Positions 40,165-48,137 of a DNA stretch of 64,000 bases are shown here, in pieces. Position 1 is the stretch's first letter. Each line of letters begins with the position of its first letter. Under the pieces are notes generated by a model, which worked only from the letters and a program-made list of their open reading frames with translations, had not been told where the DNA came from and searched no databases. Source of the stretch: Polynucleobacter necessarius (GTDB taxonomy: Bacteria > Pseudomonadota > Gammaproteobacteria > Burkholderiales > Burkholderiaceae); contig NZ_LT615228.1 in NCBI RefSeq assembly GCF_900096765.1, positions 192,669 to 256,668 of the forward strand. The letters run 5' to 3'. The translations under genes and the position numbers were made by a program.

Positions 40165-40237
40165 GCTAAGAAGTCTGCGATCTTCAAAGTACCGCTATTA
40201 AACAAGCATCCAATCTCTCTAAAGAGTGAGTGGGCAA

Positions 40238-40657
40238 TCACTTGTAGGATAGCTGAAGATCGTCAATTTCTTTAATTTCAAGCTGACCGAAGATAAAGCT
40301 TTCCGACTTGATCAATTTCCACTCTAGATCCTGAAAAACATCCTGATAAGGCCCTGAGAATTTACGAGAAATGCCATAGAAGATATCAGTTAGCTCTTCC
40401 TCAAGCGCCTCTGGAACGGTCTGCGAAAAGTAAATCACTTTCTCACCATTATAAGTTTCGCTAATGCTAGCCCCTTTGATATCTTCAATACAAATACCAA
40501 CTTCAGGCCGGTAGTTTTTTATGAAGGTTGGCCTAGAATTAGTCAGTACCGAGCCTAATTTCCAGACTAGGCCACATTTGATTTCCATGTTTTCTTTTTG
40601 AAACACTTCTCGATCAACAATAGAGCCAATTTCAAGTGGAATGATCTGGTAAGGCAT
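40238..40657 (-). CDS. hypothetical protein
   Basis: From the ATG at 40655-40657, with AGGGGG upstream on the minus strand, the product has 139 residues (MPYQIIPLEIGSIVDREVF onward). It mixes beta strands and acidic helices, with no signal peptide or membrane segment. I do not recognise the family. It converges with ackA and diverges from the HU-like gene. A longer start at 40750 is possible but lacks a ribosome binding site. Confidence 0.65.
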   Translation of the reverse strand: MPYQIIPLEIGSIVDREVFQKENMEIKCGLVWKLGSVLTNSRPTFIKNYRPEVGICIEDIKGASISETYNGEKVIYFSQTVPEALEEELTDIFYGISRKFSGPYQDVFQDLEWKLIKSESFIFGQLEIKEIDDLQLSYK

Positions 40658-40808
40658 TGTGCTACCCCCTTGATTACATGGAAACAGACTTAGATAAATT
40701 GTTTCATTGCTTTGTGACAAAACGATGATGTGATGATTTATTGATGTCATATAAGCATGATAAATTTCAATTTAACGAATACGTAATTCGCCTCCCAAAT
40801 GAATCCAA

Positions 40809-41081
40809 ATGAATAAAGCTGAACTCATTGATCATATTGCGACGGGAGCAGATATTTCAAAGCTTGCGGCCGAAAAAGTGCTCAATTCAATTATCTTTCG
40901 CATCACCACTACTGTGGCGATGAACGAAGAGGTGCGTATCATCGGTTGGGGTTCATTTATTCCTGCGCCCAGAAGTGCCCGCATAGGGCGCAATCCAATT
41001 ACTGGTGATGCTGTTCAGATTGCCGCTAGCGTGAGTGTGAAATTTAAACCTGGAATTGCATTTAGAAGTGCCCTGAATTAG
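40809..41081 (+). CDS. HU/IHF-family DNA-binding protein
   Basis: The 90-residue protein has the HU pattern: MNKAELIDHIATGADISK, the turn GWGSFIPAPRSARIGRNPIT and a C-terminal FKPGIAFRSALN. It differs from the housekeeping HU in GWGSF (usually GFGTF). It bends or coats DNA as a dimer. Its position next to the DUF3141/acetyl-phosphate block suggests a dedicated nucleoid or granule-associated partner (some PHA-granule systems recruit histone-like proteins); this is inference. Confidence 0.88.
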   Translation: MNKAELIDHIATGADISKLAAEKVLNSIIFRITTTVAMNEEVRIIGWGSFIPAPRSARIGRNPITGDAVQIAASVSVKFKPGIAFRSALN

Positions 41082-41154
41082 TCGGAATAAAAAAGGGCTA
41101 AGTTGATTCTTCTGGGTACGTAACAAGTTCTCGAAAAATTATGAATGCGATTTT

Positions 41155-41991
41155 CTAAAATCGCCAAGTGACGCCAATCTCTGAGCGGGTAGCATTGGGT
41201 CCGCTCGCAGATACTACGGTTCCGAAATTGCTGGCACTGCGCATTGCCGAGAGGCCGATATCAATATCATTGGCAGGGGAGATAATAAGAGCCATCAGGC
41301 CGTAGGTGCTTAAGTACTGCTCGGGTATTGGCGGATTGGTGGTTGCGCCAATATCAAGCGCTACTTTGATTCCTGGCATCAATGTCCATACAGGCGCGAA
41401 TGACATCAAGAAGATATTCGTGCGGTTCAGATCCATACTTTGACCAACGGCATAGTTGGTGTTGTAAGGTGAATGCATATAAGACAGGTTCAAGTGAACT
41501 TCGATCTGATCCCAGTAGCGAGAGGCAATGAAATTGGCCCCGTAATTGAATGCGGCTAACCCAAGTCCATTGACTTGTTGTAATTTGCTGGCAGGAAAAA
41601 TCAGCGTAGGCTTGATAGCAAGGGCATATTGGTTTTCTTTATCCTCAAAAAAACGCCACTTCATGCCAAGCATTGAATTTGAGAACCTGGTGTAGCTTCC
41701 AGTAGGCTCGGTGTAATAAGTTGTTGCTATAGAGGCTTCAAGTGATTCATTTAAGCCTCTGGTGTAGGTAAATGGAAATGCTTTGGCGCCTCCCTGTCCT
41801 GCAAACTCCTCTCCTGGGGTCACAATGTCAATTGGCGCTGTATTGGTGCTGCCATGTCGATTGATCGCAAAAAAGTACTGCTCAATTTGATTTCTGCCTG
41901 CCTCAACGGTACCTGCGTCATCAGTATTGAGTGGCTCAAAGGCTAACGCCGTAGATGAAGTCAGCAGTAGAAGAATAATGAATTTAAGCAC
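41155..41991 (-). CDS. outer-membrane beta-barrel protein, phenol-MetA-pathway-like
   Basis: The start was placed at the GTG at 41989-41991, which gives a signal peptide (LKFIILLLLTSSTALAFEP) and 278 residues; an upstream ATG would add 57 implausible residues overlapping zntB. The mature protein starts EPLNTDDAGTVEAGRNQIEQ, has alternating amphipathic strands and ends in a C-terminal Phe (GVTWRF). It resembles barrel proteins annotated as transporter or MetA-pathway proteins. The cargo is unknown. It diverges from a CorA-type transporter gene with an inverted repeat between them, so the two may be co-regulated. Confidence 0.8.
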   Translation of the reverse strand: MLKFIILLLLTSSTALAFEPLNTDDAGTVEAGRNQIEQYFFAINRHGSTNTAPIDIVTPGEEFAGQGGAKAFPFTYTRGLNESLEASIATTYYTEPTGSYTRFSNSMLGMKWRFFEDKENQYALAIKPTLIFPASKLQQVNGLGLAAFNYGANFIASRYWDQIEVHLNLSYMHSPYNTNYAVGQSMDLNRTNIFLMSFAPVWTLMPGIKVALDIGATTNPPIPEQYLSTYGLMALIISPANDIDIGLSAMRSASNFGTVVSASGPNATRSEIGVTWRF

Positions 41992-42035
41992 TGTAGGGGG
42001 TGGGCAAATGAAATATATGACCTTAAATTGCTCTG

Positions 42036-42057
42036 ATGACAGCCTGATGTCTGTCAT
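42036..42057. promoter_or_regulatory. inverted repeat between the beta-barrel gene and zntB
   Basis: ATGACAG at 42036-42042 and CTGTCAT at 42051-42057 form a perfect 7-bp inverted repeat with an 8-bp spacer, in the 80-bp gap between two divergent transport genes. An operator for a dimeric regulator is plausible. Confidence 0.45.
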
Positions 42058-42071
42058 ACAATACGGCCTAT

Positions 42072-43082
42072 ATGAATGATCTCGCCCACAATTCTTTTCC
42101 AGTTGATGGTGTCGTTTTCGCCTGGGGTATGAATAGCTCTGGCAAAAACTATGAAATTCCATTGGATGAAATTACTGAGAAGTTAGATGATCCCGAGCAG
42201 TCAATGTGGCTGCACTTGAATCTATCGCATTCACAAGTGCAACGATGGCTGGATAAAACCAACTTAGTGCCAGAGCGAGTAGTAGAGATGATTCGAGAAG
42301 GTGTTACTCGAAGTCGTTTGGAGCGCATTGAAAAGTTAGACGACTGCTTGCTGATGGTGATGAACGATTTTCATCAAGAATTTGGCTTTAAAGAGGGTGA
42401 GGCTACCTTAGGAACCTTATGGGCAATCCTCACTCCACGCTTAATGATTTCTTTAAGAAATAAGCCGCTCAATACAACCGATAAACTCAGGGCGGATTTA
42501 AGGGCTGGGCAACTGCACCCACATTCTGCCATTGAGTTGTTTCATGAGCTGATTGATTTACGGGCTGAGTATTTGAGGACTCTATTGATTGGATTGTCTG
42601 AAAAGATGGATGATCTTGAAGAAATGCTACTCAAAGGCCGCGATATTCCAGAGCATGAAAACTTAGGCCGAATTCGTATTCACTGCAGTCGTTTGCGACG
42701 TCAGTTTGCTCCAGAGCTGGTGGCTCTTCATCGATTGCAAAAACACTTACCATACTGGTTCTCTGCTCAAGATAAGGCAAGACTGAGCGACGATGTAGAT
42801 TTGTTGTCCTTTCTGGTGCAGGACATTTCCAATCTCTATGACAGGGCAAAGGTATTGCAAGATGAACAGGCAGCGCACGTAGCAGAATTTAATGCTCGTA
42901 ACTTGCAAGTCTTGTCTATTATGACGGTCATATTTCTCCCAATGACTTTATTAACAGGAATTATGGGGATGAATATGGAGGATCTACCAGGCCTTAAAGG
43001 TTCATTCTATGAAGTCATGATGCTGATGGTTGCTGCTGGTAGTCTTGTTTACATAGGATTGAAGTACAAAAAGATTATTTAA
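42072..43082 (+). CDS. zntB: CorA-family (ZntB-like) metal ion transporter
   Basis: The 336-residue protein has a long acidic cytosolic domain (SMWLHLNLSHSQVQRWL; EHENLGRIRIHCSRLRRQFA) with a coiled coil. The two C-terminal membrane helices have GIMGMNMEDLPG between them, containing the GMN signature that forms the pore mouth. The sequence is closer to ZntB than to CorA in the N-terminal domain. It probably moves Zn2+ or another divalent ion. It faces the beta-barrel gene divergently. Confidence 0.85.
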   Translation: MNDLAHNSFPVDGVVFAWGMNSSGKNYEIPLDEITEKLDDPEQSMWLHLNLSHSQVQRWLDKTNLVPERVVEMIREGVTRSRLERIEKLDDCLLMVMNDFHQEFGFKEGEATLGTLWAILTPRLMISLRNKPLNTTDKLRADLRAGQLHPHSAIELFHELIDLRAEYLRTLLIGLSEKMDDLEEMLLKGRDIPEHENLGRIRIHCSRLRRQFAPELVALHRLQKHLPYWFSAQDKARLSDDVDLLSFLVQDISNLYDRAKVLQDEQAAHVAEFNARNLQVLSIMTVIFLPMTLLTGIMGMNMEDLPGLKGSFYEVMMLMVAAGSLVYIGLKYKKII

Positions 43083-43345
43083 AAGCTTGAGAAATTTCAA
43101 GTATTAAATTCTGTGCTTCTACTTGTAAGAATTGAGCATAACTTTGAGCACGCTCGATTGCCTCTACAAAATTATTTTCATAGTATTTCATGCGCGCCTC
43201 TTCAATTGAAATTAATTTAGGTACTGAAATACCGGTTCTTTGATACCGGTTCTTTGGGATGTTTCAAAAAGACTTAATCTTTGGTGGTTACGGGCATGAT
43301 GCAAGAGCTGCCCTAAGCGTCTATAGGGATTATTTTAGTAGTCAT
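43075..43345 (-). pseudogene. small helical protein (about 86 codons), broken by a 14-bp tandem duplication
   Basis: On the minus strand an ATG at 43343-43345 with GAGG upstream starts MTTKIIPIDA and stops. The adjacent frame reads RLGQLLHHARNHQRLSLFET and then, at the duplicated 14-mer, loses the frame that continues SVPKLISIEEARMKYYENNF to a TAA at 43075-43077. Deleting one copy of the duplication fuses the second and third parts, and one extra C in GACGC would join the first. The gene converges with zntB, overlapping its end by 8 bp. The family is not recognised. This pseudogene accounts for most of the apparently empty 43083-43508 stretch. Confidence 0.6.
43229..43256. repeat. perfect 14-bp tandem duplication
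   Basis: ataccggttctttg at 43229-43242 is repeated at once at 43243-43256. Fourteen is not a multiple of three, so the duplication shifts the frame of the small minus-strand gene it lies in. Confidence 0.95.
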
Positions 43346-43436
43346 CTAATTGCCTCGATCCTTAAGCGGTGATCTTGTGTGCTGATCATTACACTATGGT
43401 GAAAGATTGATAACAGTCACGATTTCATCCCTAACG

Positions 43437-43470
43437 GGTTCATCAAAATGTCATCTCCCAGGTGGATTAT
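43437..43470 (+). promoter_or_regulatory. possible Pho-box-like promoter before the 80-residue gene
   Basis: GGTTCAT (43437-43443) and ATGTCAT (43448-43454) are 11 bp apart, the PhoB repeat spacing. A possible -10 GATTAT lies at 43465-43470, ten bases after the second repeat. The first half-site matches the CTGTCAT consensus poorly, so this is tentative. Confidence 0.3.
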
Positions 43471-43508
43471 CTGATCCCAGATCCAAGTGAAATTGAAGGA
43501 GAGTCATC

Positions 43509-43751
43509 ATGTTAGATCGCATCCCAAATGACAAAGTGATTGATTTAAGAAGAAGGGCGGCTGAGTATTTTCAAAAAGCTGCCTGGAATCAGTTGCTAGC
43601 CTTGGACAACTATCGAGAGAATAATTTGCTTGCTGCAGAGCGATTCGCACAACTCTCATTTGAGGATCAAATGAATGCTGTTGAGTGTGCTGAGTTGGCC
43701 GATGCTGAAGCGGATCTCATGCTTGAGTTGGAGATAGTGGAGGAGAGTTAA
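43509..43751 (+). CDS. small acidic helical protein of unknown function
   Basis: The 80-residue protein starts MLDRIPNDKVIDLRRRAAEY after a good AAGGAGAG site. It is Ala/Glu/Leu-rich, predicted all-helical, with an acidic end (ELADAEADLMLELEIVEES). It has no Cys pairs, signal peptide or membrane helix. I do not recognise it. A long hairpin lies just behind its stop. Confidence 0.7.
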   Translation: MLDRIPNDKVIDLRRRAAEYFQKAAWNQLLALDNYRENNLLAAERFAQLSFEDQMNAVECAELADAEADLMLELEIVEES

Positions 43752-43758
43752 CTTACGG

Positions 43759-43801
43759 TTTTGGCTGATTCCTCGTACAATGACTTCTTGTACAGCCAAA
43801 A
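43759..43801 (+). other. long imperfect hairpin after the 80-residue gene
   Basis: Nine outer pairs (TTTTGGCTG at 43759-43767 with CAGCCAAAA at 43793-43801) and five inner pairs (TACAA/TTGTA) form a hairpin with one asymmetric 8-nt bulge. It is followed only by a short T-rich stretch, so it is a weak terminator candidate or a structured RNA element. The rest of the gap to 43957 shows nothing else. Confidence 0.45.
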
Positions 43802-43957
43802 TTACTTTGTTTAAATGCTACCTCACCAAGCTGGTGACATCAATGTTGCACAATTCAATTTAATCTATATTGACTGTTTTATCGTCAGTAGATTGTGCTA
43901 TCGAGTTATTGGTCGAGTGCTGAGATTTTGTAATATTTTTGTTCGTGGATTTTCTTC

Positions 43958-44750
43958 ATGATTGAGTTACGTCAAACTGCTCTTGAAATACTACTAACGA
44001 AAGATACGCAAACTAAGGTAAGCCGAGTGAATCAATTATTTGAGGCTTATGAGCTTAATCTAGTGGATATCAATTCAGAGTTTATCGCTCGAAGACCGGG
44101 GTTTGGAGTTGCCGGGACGCCCTCAAAAACCAGAATTAATTCTGCCGCTCCAAGTTCCGAAAAGAAGAATGGATACTCTTGAAGGTAGGGCTTCATTATT
44201 GCATTCGCTTGCACACATAGAATTTAATGCAATTAATTTGGCGCTTGATGCGATTTGGCGTTTTGCAAAGATGCCAAAACAATATTATTCAGATTGGCTG
44301 AAGGTGGCAAAGGAAGAGGCTTATCATTTTAATCTGGTGAATGAGTATCTCAGATCACTAGGATTCCCTTATGGATATTTTCAAGCGCATAACAGTCTAT
44401 GGGAGATGGTCGAGAGAACTAAGGACGCCATCATTGCCAGAATGGCGCTTGTTCCCAGAACGATGGAGGCAAGAGGTTTAGATGCAGTGCCAATGATTCG
44501 GGATCGATTTAAGCAGATCAAGGACGCACGCGCGGTCGAGATTTTAGACATCATTCTTCATGATGAAATTGGACATGTGAGAATTGGTAATTACTGGTTT
44601 AATTTCTTGTGCACCCAAAATCAGTTATCACCCACTTCAACCTATAGAGAGCTTGCGCGGCAATATCGTGCCCCTAGGTTGAAACCGCCATTTAATATGG
44701 AGGCTCGTCGGCAAGCAGGCTTTAGCGATGAGGAGTTAAGTCAATTGTGA
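43958..44750 (+). pseudogene. DUF455 ferritin-like protein, interrupted by an extra G
   Basis: The first frame (MIELRQTALEILLTKDTQTK to about residue 47) passes through a GGGG run near 44098-44101 and then goes wrong. The next frame continues GLELPGRPQKPELILPLQVP to 44750. Removing one G makes the junction RRPGLELPGRP and a protein of about 263 residues. Iron-ligand candidates in the four-helix bundle are Glu in LAHIEFNAI, Glu/His in AKEEAYHFNL, and Glu/His in LHDEIGHVRIG. A protein from an internal TTG at 44103 would keep all of them, so partial function is possible. The stop overlaps the radical SAM gene start (GTGA). Confidence 0.85.
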
Positions 44751-46642
44751 AAATTCTGAGCTTAATTCCGCCAATGACGCAGTTAAATACGCCGTATCCA
44801 TCAACTGCTTATCTCACAGGCTTTTTGAGATCGCGTGGATTTAATGCTGTACAAGAAGACTTGGCTCTGAGCCTAGTGCTGGATCTTTTTACACCCAAAG
44901 GCCTAAGCCAGATTCATGCTCAGGCGCTTGAAATGCCAGAGGAGCTTCGTAGTGCTAGTGTGAATTATTTCCTAGATTACTTTGAAGACTACCAAGCAAC
45001 GATTGCACCAGTTATCGCCTTTTTGCAGGGGCGTGATAGCACATTAAGTCACCGTATCAATGCTCGGACTTTTTTACCAGAAGGTCCGCGGTTTTCTTCC
45101 CTTGAGGCCTATGATGATCAGACGGGTGATCCTATCGATTGGGCTTTTGGGGCTCTTGGCTCGCAAGATCGTGCTCGGCACTTAGCCACCTTATATTTAA
45201 ATGATCTCTCAGATGTGCTGCGAGATGCTGTAGATGATCGTTTTGAATTTGTTCGATATGCCGAATCCTTGGCAAGCAGTCAGCCGACATTTACTCCTCT
45301 AGCTCTGGCTCTGACGGCTGATCAGACTTTGATAGATCAGTGCCTTCATCGCTTAACCATTGCGGTCATTGAAAAGCATCAGCCTAATCTAGTCCTCCTA
45401 TCTGTGCCATTTCCTGGAGCAATGTATGCTGCTTTAAGAATTGCCCAGACTATCAAAAAGTCAAACCCTGGTATTCATATTGTGTTAGGTGGTGGTTATG
45501 TCAATACTGAACTACGGGAGTTAAAAGATGCTCGTATTTTTAATTTCATAGACTTTATCACTCTCGATTCTGGTGAGAGACCTGTGCTTTCTTTGATCGA
45601 ACATCTTGAGGGTAAGCGCTCTGGTGAAAGATTAGTTCGCACGTTCATTAGAAATGATGAAGGAGTTGTTGAGTATATGAATTGGCCTGAACCCGATATT
45701 CCATTTGAAGATGTTGGGACGGCAACCTGGGATGGTTTGCCACTTAACTCCTATTTATCCTTGCTAGATATGCTCAATCCAATGCATCGCCTGTGGAGCG
45801 ATGGCCGCTGGAATGAGTTAACGGTTGCACATGGGTGCTATTGGAAAAAATGTAGTTTCTGCGATGTCACTCTTGATTACATCTCTCGTTATGAGACTGC
45901 CTCAGCGGCTCTTTTGGTGGATCGAATTGAGGCTATTGTTGCCCAGACTGGTCAAACTGGTTTGCACTTTGTAGATGAAGCAGCGCCACCCAAAATGTTG
46001 AAAGTATTGGCAGAGGAGTTGATTCGCCGCAAGGTGCAAATCTCTTGGTGGGGCAATATACGATTTGAAAAAACATTTACGCCGTCATTGGCCGAGCTAT
46101 TAGCCCGTAGTGGATGTATTGCAGTGTCTGGTGGTTTAGAGGTTGCCTCTGATAGATTATTAGATCTCATGAGAAAAGGTGTCTCAGTAGCACAGGTTGC
46201 TCAAGTTACCAAGGGATTTTCTGATGTAGGAATTTTGGTGCACGCCTATTTAATGTATGGATTTCCGACTCAAACAATTCAAGAGACGGTAGATTCTTTA
46301 GAGTATGTCAGGCAGCTTTTTGAAAATGGTTGCATTCAAAGCGGGTTCTTCCATCGTTTTACCTGTACGGTGCATTCGCCTGTTGGTCAGAATCCTCAAG
46401 AGTATGGCATTGAGTTGCAACCCTTGCCAGATATTACCTTTGCTAAGAATGATGTGGCGTTTATTGATCCCACTGGCGTAGATCATGATGTCTTAGGCCT
46501 GGGCCTGAAAAAGGCTATATATAACTTTATGCATGGGGTGGGCTTTGATCATGAGGCGCACACTTGGTTTGAGGGGCTCGATCTGCGCATTCCAAAGACA
46601 TCAGTCTCAAAAAATTACATTTCCAACGCCTTTTATTCATAG
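44747..46642 (+). CDS. B12-binding-domain radical SAM protein
   Basis: The GTG start overlaps the DUF455 stop; the product has 631 residues. The N-terminal region includes a B12-binding-like Rossmann part (VLLSVPFPGAMYAALRIAQT; VLGGGYVNTELRELKD). The radical SAM barrel has the CxxxCxxC cluster motif at Cys364, Cys368 and Cys371 (HGCYWKKCSFCDV). No His is evident in the usual DxHxxG base-off cobalamin motif, so B12 binding is not assured. The substrate is unknown. Coupling with a ferritin-like gene and two lipoprotein genes suggests a modification acting on a metal-oxidising or envelope product. Confidence 0.9.
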   Translation: MKILSLIPPMTQLNTPYPSTAYLTGFLRSRGFNAVQEDLALSLVLDLFTPKGLSQIHAQALEMPEELRSASVNYFLDYFEDYQATIAPVIAFLQGRDSTLSHRINARTFLPEGPRFSSLEAYDDQTGDPIDWAFGALGSQDRARHLATLYLNDLSDVLRDAVDDRFEFVRYAESLASSQPTFTPLALALTADQTLIDQCLHRLTIAVIEKHQPNLVLLSVPFPGAMYAALRIAQTIKKSNPGIHIVLGGGYVNTELRELKDARIFNFIDFITLDSGERPVLSLIEHLEGKRSGERLVRTFIRNDEGVVEYMNWPEPDIPFEDVGTATWDGLPLNSYLSLLDMLNPMHRLWSDGRWNELTVAHGCYWKKCSFCDVTLDYISRYETASAALLVDRIEAIVAQTGQTGLHFVDEAAPPKMLKVLAEELIRRKVQISWWGNIRFEKTFTPSLAELLARSGCIAVSGGLEVASDRLLDLMRKGVSVAQVAQVTKGFSDVGILVHAYLMYGFPTQTIQETVDSLEYVRQLFENGCIQSGFFHRFTCTVHSPVGQNPQEYGIELQPLPDITFAKNDVAFIDPTGVDHDVLGLGLKKAIYNFMHGVGFDHEAHTWFEGLDLRIPKTSVSKNYISNAFYS

Positions 46643-46707
46643 TGTTTATTTAGCTCTAAGAGGCTTACAATTATTTTTTAAAACCAAAATCGAGCTAAGC
46701 ACATAGC

Positions 46708-47406
46708 ATGAACTTATCACGCCGAACTTTTATTGCATCTGCCGCTTTATTACCTGTTGCCTGTGGAGTTCCTCTCTCGTATGAGGGTGGTGTTCCTGTG
46801 TCAGCTCCTAGCCCTACGCCAAAAGTTAGGCAACCTCAAGTAGGCCAAGAATGGATATATATTAAAAAAGATGTATTTAACGGAAAAACATTAGGCTTGA
46901 TAACTGAGCGGGTTGTGAGTGTAGGTAGCAATATTGTTATTGAGCGAAGTGAAAATGGTGCTGCATTACCCAATGAAATACAAACTTCATGGGGTTTTGT
47001 GCAAACCGATCCGCAGTGGTCTAAAGTTTTAAATTTCAGACCGGCATTAGCGCTTTGGCCAACTGAGCTGACAGCAGATTGGAGTAAGCAATTTATTACC
47101 AAGTACACAGTTGCTGGATACCCAGATGGGGAGTTGGGTTGGCAGGAGTATATGAGCGCTCAAGGTTGGGAAAAAATTACGGTTCCAGCTGGAGACTTTA
47201 TTGCCTTACGTTTTCATAACCTGATCAACTATGAGAGTGACGATCCTAATAAATTTGCTTGTATGCATAATGAAACTATTTGGTTTGCTCCTCAGATAGG
47301 CCGTTGGGTTGCTCGTGAAATTTCAGGATCTTATAAAATTCAAGGCGAGGGTGGAACTGTTATTTCTGAAAATAGCTATCAATGGCAACTTGTATCTAAT
47401 AAGTAA
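46708..47406 (+). CDS. Tat-type lipoprotein, paralog 1
   Basis: The 232-residue protein begins MNLSRRTFIASAALLPVACG, which combines a twin-arginine motif with a lipobox (LPVAC), so export by Tat and lipidation are likely. The mature part is beta-rich, with the segment VRQPQVGQEWIY, WGFVQTDPQW, ITVPAGDFIALRFHN and IWFAPQIGRWVAREISGSY. It shares these landmarks with the next gene (2 bp gap). The family is not recognised. It follows the B12-radical SAM gene. Confidence 0.85.
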   Translation: MNLSRRTFIASAALLPVACGVPLSYEGGVPVSAPSPTPKVRQPQVGQEWIYIKKDVFNGKTLGLITERVVSVGSNIVIERSENGAALPNEIQTSWGFVQTDPQWSKVLNFRPALALWPTELTADWSKQFITKYTVAGYPDGELGWQEYMSAQGWEKITVPAGDFIALRFHNLINYESDDPNKFACMHNETIWFAPQIGRWVAREISGSYKIQGEGGTVISENSYQWQLVSNK

Positions 47407-47408
47407 AT

Positions 47409-48110
47409 ATGTTCCGAAAATCATTCATCTTTGTAATTTCAGGGTTTCTCTCCGCCTGCATTGCAACGCAGCCCTATCCAAAGGGTGAGCTAGTATCTCA
47501 GCCTGATCCAGCCCCGATAGTTCGAGCGCCTAAAGTTGGTCAAGAGTGGGTTTACCAAATTCACAATGTTTTTAATCAAGAGATTGTCGATATAGTGACT
47601 GAAAAAGTAATTTCCGTTGGTCAAGAGGTACGAATTACTCGATCAGGCTTAAAGGCCGGACCATTGCCAGATGAAATTCAATCGCCTTGGGGTTATGTGA
47701 TTCAGGATCCTCATTGGAATCCTCCGCAAAAATTTCAGGAGAGAATCCCGCTTTGGCCTAAGCAATTAATGACCGGATGGGGTGATTTTTATACAACGCG
47801 CTATGAAGTGGTTGGATATCCGGATAGTAGCTATTACTGGGGTTTAAGTATTGCTGCTCAGGACTGGGAGCGCGTTCAAGTTCCAGCGGGTATTTTCACA
47901 ACTTTGAAGTATCACAATGAAATGCCTTATTTCCAGAGTAATGATCTATTTAGAATCGGTAATATGCGTGAGGAAGATGTTTGGTTTTCTCCTGAGATAG
48001 GCCGCTGGGTTTTGCGTAGAGGAAGCGGGCGCTATATAACTAGCGGCGTTTTTTGGGCTAACGCCTACTGGGAAGACTATTTGCAATGGGAGCTTGTCTC
48101 CTGGAAATAG
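47409..48110 (+). CDS. lipoprotein, paralog 2 of the preceding gene
   Basis: This 233-residue protein has a Sec-type signal with lipobox (FLSACI). Its mature part aligns along its whole length with paralog 1: VRAPKVGQEWVY, WGYVIQDPHW, VQVPAGIFTTLKYHN, VWFSPEIGRWVLRRGSGRY. The pair is therefore a tandem duplication followed by divergence. The signals differ (Tat versus Sec), which is unusual for such close neighbours. Function is unknown. Confidence 0.85.
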   Translation: MFRKSFIFVISGFLSACIATQPYPKGELVSQPDPAPIVRAPKVGQEWVYQIHNVFNQEIVDIVTEKVISVGQEVRITRSGLKAGPLPDEIQSPWGYVIQDPHWNPPQKFQERIPLWPKQLMTGWGDFYTTRYEVVGYPDSSYYWGLSIAAQDWERVQVPAGIFTTLKYHNEMPYFQSNDLFRIGNMREEDVWFSPEIGRWVLRRGSGRYITSGVFWANAYWEDYLQWELVSWK

Positions 48111-48137
48111 CAAAGCGCTTAAAATAGGCGTATTGCT

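Noticed and set aside
40180-40237. Terminator between ackA and the minus-strand hypothetical gene
   Set aside because: The CTCTCTAAAGAG palindrome is short and not followed by a T-run on either strand.
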